From contig CP050890.1 in the NCBI GenBank assembly GCA_016745215.1, positions 6,014,001 to 6,078,000 of the forward strand: DNA of 64,000 nucleotides, written 5' to 3'. The notes under the pieces are model-generated. The model worked only from the letters and a program-made list of their open reading frames with translations, was not told where the DNA came from and made no database searches. Source of the stretch: Thiohalocapsa sp. PB-PSB1. Its GTDB lineage: Bacteria; Pseudomonadota; Gammaproteobacteria; Chromatiales; Chromatiaceae. Position 1 is the first letter of the stretch; each line of letters opens with the position of its first letter. Both the position numbers and the translations under genes were made by a program. Shown piece by piece: positions 46,872-54,445 of this stretch.

Positions 46872-48038
46872 TCAACCACCATGTTCACCATGAGGAGAGT
46901 CGCCCTGGTTCCGGTCCGGATCTTCGTTGATCCTAGGAACCGAAGCGTTGAATCCAACTTGCGCCGTTGGTTGCGTCGGCGGGCCGAGCAAAGTCGCCAG
47001 AAAAGCCTGGTCTGAGATCGCAGAGCGGGTATCCGGTCCATTCAAGGATTCTTTTAGTGCGTCGGCATACTTGTCCTTGAGCTCAAGAATGTACACATCC
47101 TCGAGCTCGGCCCGTTGGGCACGTTCTAGGGCATCTTCGATAGTCGTCAGCCGATCTTTCGGCTGCAACTCTGCCTTCCTGGTCTCGAAGGCTACCGCAA
47201 GCGCATCCATCGCCTCTTGCCACGGCCGGGAGTAGAAGTTCTCCAGCAGCCGCATGTCCAGGAATCGGGCAACATCGCGCACCTTGTAGGGGGCATAGGT
47301 CTGGTCGACTTCCAGCAGCCGATCTGTCTTGCTACGATCAAGTATACCTCCCTCCCCAAATACCTTATCGCGGAGCCGCCGAAGATGATCGGTCAGCTCT
47401 GTGCTGGGTTCGATGAGGACGCTGACTCTATCGATTTTGACGCCTGGTACGGTTGCATGCTGATGGACATGCGTCTCCAGTCCGTTTTTGACGAGCGTAA
47501 GGGCGCGATCGAAGATACGGTCTACGAGGCCGCGTTCGACATGGGAAGCGTCTTCTAGTAAGCGATCGCTGGTCAGCCCGGTAAAATATTCTCGGGTCGT
47601 CGCGACGACTCTGGCGCGTAGGCTCGCAACCGGATCCTTACTGCCATTCCAGAATTGCTCCGCATCCGTGACGCGCCACTCCAAGGTCAAACGGCAATCC
47701 ACATCGTTACCGTCCGCAAGGCGGTATGTCTCTGAGTCGGCAGAAATCTCCAGCGTCCGCTGGCGCATCTCGACAAAGATGAACAGCATACGATCAGCGT
47801 CTTGCGCAGCGACGTGAATCGACGGACGATCAGTGGTCAAAGCGGCGACGAAGACAGGTGCATCGCCGACGACCTCCATGACGATAATGTGCCGGTCCGC
47901 GTCCGCGCGCGGCACCGGCGGCAGCGCGCGCCGGAAGGTCGGCAGCCGGCGCTTGATGCTGTATTCCGCCTCAGAGTAGACCTCCGACCGGTAGGTCTCG
48001 GTAGCGCGCAGTTTTTGCAGCCAGTCTTCAAGCAACAT
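46872..48038 (-). CDS. SPFH/band-7-like protein
   Basis: The 388-aa product has no membrane helix. The stretch ADGNDVDCRLTLEWRVTDAE, VASLRARVVATTREYF and SDRLLEDASHVERGLVDRI is typical of an SPFH (stomatin/prohibitin/flotillin) fold: a beta strand of the "V.Y.V.D" type, followed by helices and an "R..........V......L....G" arrangement (VKNGLETHVHQ, VKIDRVSVLI). The assignment is by pattern only. A helical and charged C-terminal region follows. SPFH proteins form membrane-associated oligomers. The gene is the last of the GTPase-EAD run, 54 bases after the helical-repeat gene. Confidence 0.6.
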   Translation of the reverse strand: MLLEDWLQKLRATETYRSEVYSEAEYSIKRRLPTFRRALPPVPRADADRHIIVMEVVGDAPVFVAALTTDRPSIHVAAQDADRMLFIFVEMRQRTLEISADSETYRLADGNDVDCRLTLEWRVTDAEQFWNGSKDPVASLRARVVATTREYFTGLTSDRLLEDASHVERGLVDRIFDRALTLVKNGLETHVHQHATVPGVKIDRVSVLIEPSTELTDHLRRLRDKVFGEGGILDRSKTDRLLEVDQTYAPYKVRDVARFLDMRLLENFYSRPWQEAMDALAVAFETRKAELQPKDRLTTIEDALERAQRAELEDVYILELKDKYADALKESLNGPDTRSAISDQAFLATLLGPPTQPTAQVGFNASVPRINEDPDRNQGDSPHGEHGG

Positions 48039-48092
48039 GGCAAACCTCTCGGACAGTTCAGGGATTAGGGAAGATGTCGGTATTTGGCAACG

Positions 48093-49253
48093 TCAATCCG
48101 GCGTCAATAATTCGCGGTAGGATCGGCAAGGTATATTGGATTGAGCATCTCCGCCACGGCTGGATGCACGCCTCTGTGCGGCCCGATCTCGTAGCCGATC
48201 CCAGCGCTCGATATGAAAGCGCAAGCGATCGCGCCGCTGGCCTAGATAGCGCATCTGCAATGCAAGAAAAAACTGCCGGTAAGGGTCGAACAGCGCCGGT
48301 CGCTCCTGGTCCAGCAGAGCCAACGCACGTTCGGCCCAGCCTTTGACCTTTTCCGTGGTTTGTTCTTGTACGATCACATGCAATGGCAGGCGTGAGTCGT
48401 CCCATAGGGTGCCGACCAGCTCCACCGCAGCCGAGCGCATGTCTTCGCTGTCGACGGCATCCTCGATTCGTAAAAATTCAAGCGTGAGCAAAGCAGACAA
48501 CAGGCGTAGCGGAGCGTCTCTGTCGGGCTCGATCCAAAGCAGCAACGCCCTGAGGCCACGCTTTGGATCGGCGTCAAAGATTCGGCGGAACAGCTCTGTG
48601 ATCGGCAACAATAGCAACCACATCCACTCGGTAGTCGTCGTCACCTCGATCAAGTGCAGCGCAGCGTCGCTTCGCACACTGTTGTAGCGCCAGGTCAGTG
48701 CACCTAACGCCACCCTTATAAGAACCGGGTTGTCAGACTTGGCCCAATGGCGGATTAGGGCGAGGATGTCGGCTTCGCACCGCCCCGCTATCAAGGTCTC
48801 AGCCAGTGCGATGGCAGCCGAGTCCATGCAGTCGGCATTGTTGGAATTGACCCAAGGCAGAAGAATTCGAGCCTTGAGGTCGGCGAACGGCAACTGCTTT
48901 GCCAGTACGCTTACGGCAAGAGCCGCGAAGTATCTTGGCTCACGCTCGCCGCCGCAGCCCATTTGGCACAGGTAGTCATATAACCTCGGCAGTCGATCGT
49001 ACAGGGCGGGCAGGTTCAGCAGACCAAGTGCCGCCGATCGTTCTTTCTCTGTTGCGAAACCAAGAGACTGAACTTGCGTAACCCCATGCTCGGTGTTTCG
49101 CGATACCTCAATGATGTTGGCGCCAGTACGCGCAAGTGCGTGGAAATCGCCGCCTTGTTGTTGTGAATCTGCTTCGTTTTTGCCGTCTTTGCGCAACAGC
49201 GAGGCTGGGACATCAATTACCAAGCGGTCGGTTTCGTCATCTCTCGCCGTCAT
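48093..49253 (-). CDS. Helical-repeat (HEAT-like) protein
   Basis: The 386-aa product starts at an ATG overlapping the stop of the preceding EAD-like gene (ATGA, 49250-49253). After a charged N-terminal 70 residues it is built of paired helices (LLNLPALYDRLPRLYDYL, YFAALAVSVLAKQLPFADL, AIALAETLIAGRCEADIL, PVLIRVALGALTWRYNS) in a regular spacing like HEAT/ARM repeats. No catalytic motif is seen. It is probably a protein-binding adaptor for the adjacent EAD-like and SPFH-like proteins. Confidence 0.7.
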   Translation of the reverse strand: MTARDDETDRLVIDVPASLLRKDGKNEADSQQQGGDFHALARTGANIIEVSRNTEHGVTQVQSLGFATEKERSAALGLLNLPALYDRLPRLYDYLCQMGCGGEREPRYFAALAVSVLAKQLPFADLKARILLPWVNSNNADCMDSAAIALAETLIAGRCEADILALIRHWAKSDNPVLIRVALGALTWRYNSVRSDAALHLIEVTTTTEWMWLLLLPITELFRRIFDADPKRGLRALLLWIEPDRDAPLRLLSALLTLEFLRIEDAVDSEDMRSAAVELVGTLWDDSRLPLHVIVQEQTTEKVKGWAERALALLDQERPALFDPYRQFFLALQMRYLGQRRDRLRFHIERWDRLRDRAAQRRASSRGGDAQSNIPCRSYRELLTPD

Positions 49254-50002
49254 TCCGGGCTGCTCCTGTCATCGGAGGTTTGATCACTTGCAGGATCGAG
49301 CAGCTTTTCGAAATCACGAGCGACCCCGACCAGGTAGGTCCGATTCATCTCTTGGAACAGCGCGGTCGCCAGCACGTTGCCGCGTTCTAGAGGGTTCAAA
49401 TCGTTGAAGAACCAGTCGCTTACATTCTCGGCATTGTCGCTCGACAGCGGATGCTCCGTTGATGTCTGCCCGACGTTCTGCCGCGCGGGCGATGCCGCAG
49501 CACGAAACTCGGCGTATTCTGCCTCGCGGGAATCGCGGTTTTTCTTGCAGGCTTCCGACCAACGCGGAAACCATTCGTCGTATTTCGGTTTGCTCTCGCT
49601 GGCCAACCAGTCCCAGAGCTGAGGAACCCGATCGCGACTCTCGCAGTAGGAGATCAACTCACGAAGGATACCGAAAAAACGATCCGTCTCCTTGAGCAGT
49701 TTGTGGACATCGTCAAAGTGCTCGAAGCAATAGGTGCGCAGGGCTTCCTCGTTATGGAATGCACTGGAGAAGCACTCCAGCAAGACTGCTCTTGGGGACT
49801 CCTGGCCTCGACGTCTTGCGTCTCGGATCTTCGCTTCTTCGTCGTCAGTTTTCTCAGCGCGAGGGGTTGTTGAGGCTTCTGCGGATTGATCTGGTGGAGT
49901 CTTACTGGCCCTGGCGGTATCCGGGTCTTGTGCGTCAGCAGCGACTGTCTCAGCAACACTGTCGGGAGCCTCGGTGGATGTCTCTTCGAGATCGTTGGTC
50001 AT
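49250..50002 (-). CDS. EAD-like helical domain protein
   Basis: The 250-aa product starts at the ATG at 50002, within the stop codon of the phosphorylase gene (ATGA). A disordered Ala/Thr/Glu-rich N-terminus (1-70) is followed by a compact helical domain: AVLLECFSSAFHNEEALR, TYCFEHFDDVHKLL, FGILRELISYC and VPQLWDWL. This domain aligns well with the C-terminal domain of the phosphorylase upstream (LLFECIDTVL, AFCFEHFPEVYRNL, ITRELIGYVLAR, LWQLL). Such small helical effector-associated domains are known to pair sensors and effectors in bacterial conflict systems by like-with-like binding. The remainder is helical and of unknown function. Confidence 0.8.
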   Translation of the reverse strand: MTNDLEETSTEAPDSVAETVAADAQDPDTARASKTPPDQSAEASTTPRAEKTDDEEAKIRDARRRGQESPRAVLLECFSSAFHNEEALRTYCFEHFDDVHKLLKETDRFFGILRELISYCESRDRVPQLWDWLASESKPKYDEWFPRWSEACKKNRDSREAEYAEFRAAASPARQNVGQTSTEHPLSSDNAENVSDWFFNDLNPLERGNVLATALFQEMNRTYLVGVARDFEKLLDPASDQTSDDRSSPE

Positions 50003-51036
50003 CGGCCCATCTCTTGATATTTGGCGACGCAAGCATAGCTGCGCATTTGCAGCAGTTGCCATAGGGCGTCGGTCTGCGCCCGAGCAAGAACGTAGCCGAT
50101 CAATTCGCGGGTGATGTGCGGCCGGCGGTCTATCTCGCGCAGGTTGCGATACACCTCGGGGAAGTGCTCGAAGCAGAAGGCTCGCAGCTCGTCCTCGGTC
50201 GTCAATACGGTATCGATACACTCGAACAGAAGTTGCCGTTCCGATCGCCCATTCCCTCGTTGGGCTTGCTGATCATTGACTTCGGACTCCCCGTTACCGG
50301 ATGACATGGGCATAAAGGACATCGCATGGACAACAAAGCCTGCCGCATTGCGCGCTGCGATCATCTGACGGGTATCCTTGTCCACCGCCTTGTTGCCATC
50401 GGCAAAGTCGCAGATAGCCTTGACGACGATCCAGTCCACCTTGGCGTCCGTGCATGCGACATAGAGCCCGGCGCCCTCCATCTCGCCACCGATGATGTCG
50501 GGGGAGAATTGCAACAGCTGCGCGCGGTAGGCGCTGTTGTCCACCAACTTCTCACCCGAAAGCATCAGGCCGAAATCGATGCGCGCCTCGTCCTGCGGCC
50601 AGGTCAAGGCGGCGTTGCGCAGGGCGTTGATCAGGCGGGTCGAGGCATGGGGGCGGTCGCCCCGCGCGACTTGCTGGCGTTCGCCGATCCGCTGCGCCTC
50701 GTAGAGCAACAATTGCAGCGATACCAGCAGGTCGCCGATCTGCTGCTTACCCTCGTCGACGCCAAAGGCGATACCGGCGAGGACGACCGCGGCCGGTGAG
50801 AGCGCCGCGATGGCTTTCTGTACGCTCACCAGCGAAGAACCGAGCCCCAAGGCGCCCATCTCGCAGAGCACGAGCATGGCGTGCCGGTCGGCGACATGGC
50901 CCAGGTCATGGTAGACTCGATCACCCGCCGGAACAGGTTGGGCCGGTTGCCCGCTGTGCTGCGCGAAGGCGCTGAGCATAGCGCGACTCTCCACCTCGGT
51001 GGCGGTAACGATCAGAATATCGGTCTGTGGCGACAT
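49999..51036 (-). CDS. Nucleoside phosphorylase fused to an EAD-like domain
   Basis: The 345-aa product starts at the ATG at 51036, preceded by TGGAGAG. Residues 1-245 form a nucleoside phosphorylase/MTA-SAH nucleosidase fold: ILIVTATEVESRAM at the start, VVLAGIAFGVDEGKQQIGD with the phosphate/ribose loop, IIGGEMEGAGLY with the catalytic EMEG, and WIVVKAICDFADGNK with the base-binding Asp. An EAD-like helical domain occupies about 275-340. In this setting the enzyme is likely a nucleotide- or nucleoside-cleaving effector. The start overlaps the end of the polytopic membrane protein by 25 bases. Confidence 0.92.
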   Translation of the reverse strand: MSPQTDILIVTATEVESRAMLSAFAQHSGQPAQPVPAGDRVYHDLGHVADRHAMLVLCEMGALGLGSSLVSVQKAIAALSPAAVVLAGIAFGVDEGKQQIGDLLVSLQLLLYEAQRIGERQQVARGDRPHASTRLINALRNAALTWPQDEARIDFGLMLSGEKLVDNSAYRAQLLQFSPDIIGGEMEGAGLYVACTDAKVDWIVVKAICDFADGNKAVDKDTRQMIAARNAAGFVVHAMSFMPMSSGNGESEVNDQQAQRGNGRSERQLLFECIDTVLTTEDELRAFCFEHFPEVYRNLREIDRRPHITRELIGYVLARAQTDALWQLLQMRSYACVAKYQEMGR

Positions 51037-52166
51037 GGCACTCTCCAGGTCAGGACGGGATGATGATCTTGGGCACTCGCAAGCACCGCTGCGGTTGTTT
51101 GTGTAGAGGGCGGCATTAGCGCCATCTGGAGAACCGACAGCACGAGCCACATAGCCCCTAGTCCGGCTCCCAATAGTAGACCTGTGCCCGCGCAGCGTCG
51201 TCGCGACATACGGAGCGCGCGGCGTTCCAGCGCTAGCCAGACGATAAGCCCGATTCCGAGCAGACCGACCAGCCCCCACAACGTGGCCATGATCGCGCCG
51301 ACCAATGCCACAGCCACCAGGCGCACGAGGTCGCCGACAGTCATTGCCCCGGTATTGCCGGGGCGCGGGGCGATTATCGCAAGGTGCGCGATCAGGCCGC
51401 ACTGGAGGAGCAGCAGTCCCACCGCGCTCGTGCCGTTGGCAATCATCGGTTGCCAGAACATCAGCACAAAGAAGCCCATTACCCAGGCACCGGAGAAGGT
51501 CAACTCTGCCGACGCCTTGGACCGATCTTGAACCTGCTCCAACAGTGCGGCCATCGTGATGGCCAATAGGAACCAGGCACAGATGATGAAACCGCGCACG
51601 CCGAACTCGGCCACCAGCGGTTCATTGGCTGATGGCTCCGGGACCAGCAGCCAGGCGTTCGGATGTGCCAGCAGCATGCCCCAGAGATACAGCAGGGGCA
51701 GGGTCAGCAACAGCCGCGGCCAAGCCGCCTGGCGGTGCACCAGAAACAACAGCAGCATTGCCCCGCAGATGAAGATGCGCATCACCTGCCAGAAGCCTGC
51801 GTCGCCGGTGGCGAGGAATGCGCTGAATAGGTTCTGCCAAAGGTGTTCGCCCGGGGCGTAGACTGCCGCCCGTCCGCCAGTGTACAGCCAATACTCGAAC
51901 AAATGCAGGAACAGATACACGGCCATCACCACCAGTGCCACATGGCTGGCTGCCGCGACTGGTACCCGGTTGATCCGCAGCAACAGGTACAGGCCGTAGT
52001 GCAGACTGATGTAGAACACCTGGGTCTCGATTACCGCGAGCGGCGTGACCCGCGTGTAACCGTCGAGGGGGAAGCGCGCCAGATCCAATGCGAAGCGCAG
52101 CGACAGCAGTATTACGAAGGTCGCGTAGTCGGTGACTACCGGCGGTAATCGTCGAGGCTCGGCCAT
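51012..52166 (-). CDS. Polytopic membrane protein, family unknown
   Basis: The 384-aa product contains about nine to ten hydrophobic helices and only short loops; one longer loop near 110-130 contains YTGGRAAVYAPGEH. No transporter or enzyme signature is seen. It overlaps the preceding gene by 31 bases and the following gene by 25 bases, so it is translationally linked to both the bitopic membrane protein and the phosphorylase. It may supply the membrane base of the GTPase-containing complex. Confidence 0.85.
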   Translation of the reverse strand: MAEPRRLPPVVTDYATFVILLSLRFALDLARFPLDGYTRVTPLAVIETQVFYISLHYGLYLLLRINRVPVAAASHVALVVMAVYLFLHLFEYWLYTGGRAAVYAPGEHLWQNLFSAFLATGDAGFWQVMRIFICGAMLLLFLVHRQAAWPRLLLTLPLLYLWGMLLAHPNAWLLVPEPSANEPLVAEFGVRGFIICAWFLLAITMAALLEQVQDRSKASAELTFSGAWVMGFFVLMFWQPMIANGTSAVGLLLLQCGLIAHLAIIAPRPGNTGAMTVGDLVRLVAVALVGAIMATLWGLVGLLGIGLIVWLALERRALRMSRRRCAGTGLLLGAGLGAMWLVLSVLQMALMPPSTQTTAAVLASAQDHHPVLTWRVPCRHRPIF

Positions 52167-54445
52167 TGGACTTTCGCTTGTAAGCTGATGCGTTTGTCGT
52201 CTGATTGCCAGGTGTCGATCCGCAATAGCTCCAGCAGGGGTACTATATATTGGTCGTCAGCGCTATTCCCATTGCCAACGAACGTGCGCCACAAACCCTG
52301 CGCAAATTCCAGAACATTGGATTTATCCGAGGCATTGCCTTGGCTGAAGGTAGCAGAGTCGTCACTCTGGCTGAGTCCATCTAAGGTAGTGGTTGCGTCT
52401 ATACGGGATTCTGAAGATTCATGCCGCGGGATTGGCCTTGATGAGGGATGGCGAGACAGCCGCACACAAACAATAGCACCTTCGAACGGCGCAAACCCAC
52501 CTCGGCGTACACACCGCCCCGACCCTTGGAGAATGCCTATCTCGGCACTTGCTCCAACTGCGTTTTGCACGACAACTACATTAACCATATCTTTATCTGT
52601 CTTCAATTGCCCGAGCAGCTCTTCACTATCAATGCCAGCCCTTTTGGTCATCTCGGTAGCCGGAGCCATATCCTGCCGATAGGCATCGACGGCCTGCTCG
52701 AAAGCAGCCAGGTTTTGCGCCGTTGGACGCTGTTTCAGTGCCTGATAAACCGCCTTTAATTTCTTGTGCGCGTCTGATTCGAACTGGAGCACGGCAGTTT
52801 CAATGATGCTTGCGAGATCTTCTTTGCGCTCGTTCGGGTAGCGCGTGCGGAAATTTCCCAGCAGCTGCCGAAGCTTATCCATGCCCGCGCGATCCAGTGA
52901 ACCGACCCGCTCGGTCGTAGTCCGCAGTTTTTGCAATGCCTCTTGCTGCTCCAGCGCACGCACTTGCGCCTCAATATCGGCCAAATACGGGTTCCGCGGC
53001 AGGCTGTTATCCGCTTCATCAAGCCGCAGCCAGGCATAGCGCTCCCGAAGAGCCTGGGAGGTATCTGCGGCACCCACCCACTGCGCCACCTGTTGATAAA
53101 GACGATCTGAGGCGGCCAAAAACCTGTCGTTATCACTGGAATTCAGCAATTGCGGCATGGCTACGAGGGCAAGTAGATCCGCATTGAGACGATTGGTATC
53201 TTTAACATCGGTTTCGCTCGACGCCAGCTTCCCGTCAATCACCGCCAAACGCGAGCGGTATAGGTTGATCAGGGTTGCGCTACGCGCTGTGAGGTCTATA
53301 CAGACCTGTTCGTCGGGATCTCGTTTACGCAGCTCGTCCGCACGTTGCAGCAACGTACGCGTATCATCGAGACGGGTTTGCGAATTGTCAAAATCCTGCG
53401 ACCAGGCGATGCAAGCCTTCTCAAGCTGTGTGTGGCGCCAAACACGTGGAACAAGCAAGATGCCCGTGGCGACGACCAAGGCCAAACCGATCCCCAACCA
53501 TAGCTTGAGCTTGTTCGCTTTGCGTTGTTTAGGGTCGCCGATTGTGATTGGTTTTTGCGCTGAAGTTTGATCCACGGGCGTAGCCGCGGGCGCGGGTGCA
53601 GGTGTCTGTGCGGAGGGGATTTCCAGGGAGCGAGATGTCCAATTCGCGTCCCAACAGCCGTTGATCAACTTGGCTGTATTGAGCCGATCTTCGCGTAAGC
53701 TCGTGCTCGCCGCTCCTCGATCAGATATCGAGAGTGTTGAGCCACGGGCGATGTCGATCCGCTCTTGGAAGATCTGCTTGAGTCTAAATGGTCCGCAAAC
53801 ACAGGAGGTCGATCCTCGCCGCTGATGGGGTAAACTCAGGAGCAGCAGCTCATAGAACTGAGGAGGGATCTCTGCGGGCAACCGAATGGGCGGTATGCCT
53901 TGCCAAATCTCGGCAAGTTGGAGGCGCCAAGGTTCCGATATCTGCGATACATCCTTGTCTTGATCCGGCTGGTCAAGCTCAGGTTCATTTGCCCCGAATT
54001 GATCGAAGTCCGGCAGGGCTGTCGCTGAGAATTCCGCGGCGTTTTTCACCAGATGCGGCAGTCGGAAAGGGTTGAAGTCGAGCGCCTGCCATTGCTCCGC
54101 GGTCAGCAGCACCGCGTGTCCGGTGCGCGAGACCCGTCCGCCAGAGGCCCAGTTGAAGTAGACCCGGCAGATCAGATGTATGTAGCGCAGTCCATCGAAA
54201 TCGGGCGAATCGGTCAGCGGCAGGCTGATGACGCCGACCTCGTCTCGCCAATCGCCATTCTGCCAGTCGCGGCAGCGTTCCCGAACGCGCTCGAAATCCG
54301 GCTCTGCCTCTTCCGCTGATTGCACCCATTTCGGCAGCCACTCATCGAGCCACTCCTTCAACGGGCTCGCGGCGGCAGGGAAGATACGGCTCTCGTTGAC
54401 CTGACGCAGCTCGCCGAACAGATAGTGTAGGTAGCTGTTGGGCAT
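52136..54445 (-). CDS. Bitopic membrane protein, partner of the membrane GTPase
   Basis: The 769-aa product starts at the ATG at 54445, sharing bases with the stop of the GTPase gene (TAATG). A soluble N-terminal region of about 310 residues contains WRDEVGVISLPLTDSPDFDG and a Cys pair (SCVCG). One membrane helix lies at about 313-336, then long exported helices and a C-terminal beta-rich part with GFAPFEGAIVCVRLSR and WPSLDDYRR. No family is recognised. A cytosolic head, single helix and exported helical stalk beside a GTPase of similar plan suggest the two form a membrane complex, comparable in layout only to the TssM/TssL area of type VI secretion. Confidence 0.8.
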   Translation of the reverse strand: MPNSYLHYLFGELRQVNESRIFPAAASPLKEWLDEWLPKWVQSAEEAEPDFERVRERCRDWQNGDWRDEVGVISLPLTDSPDFDGLRYIHLICRVYFNWASGGRVSRTGHAVLLTAEQWQALDFNPFRLPHLVKNAAEFSATALPDFDQFGANEPELDQPDQDKDVSQISEPWRLQLAEIWQGIPPIRLPAEIPPQFYELLLLSLPHQRRGSTSCVCGPFRLKQIFQERIDIARGSTLSISDRGAASTSLREDRLNTAKLINGCWDANWTSRSLEIPSAQTPAPAPAATPVDQTSAQKPITIGDPKQRKANKLKLWLGIGLALVVATGILLVPRVWRHTQLEKACIAWSQDFDNSQTRLDDTRTLLQRADELRKRDPDEQVCIDLTARSATLINLYRSRLAVIDGKLASSETDVKDTNRLNADLLALVAMPQLLNSSDNDRFLAASDRLYQQVAQWVGAADTSQALRERYAWLRLDEADNSLPRNPYLADIEAQVRALEQQEALQKLRTTTERVGSLDRAGMDKLRQLLGNFRTRYPNERKEDLASIIETAVLQFESDAHKKLKAVYQALKQRPTAQNLAAFEQAVDAYRQDMAPATEMTKRAGIDSEELLGQLKTDKDMVNVVVVQNAVGASAEIGILQGSGRCVRRGGFAPFEGAIVCVRLSRHPSSRPIPRHESSESRIDATTTLDGLSQSDDSATFSQGNASDKSNVLEFAQGLWRTFVGNGNSADDQYIVPLLELLRIDTWQSDDKRISLQAKVQWPSLDDYRR

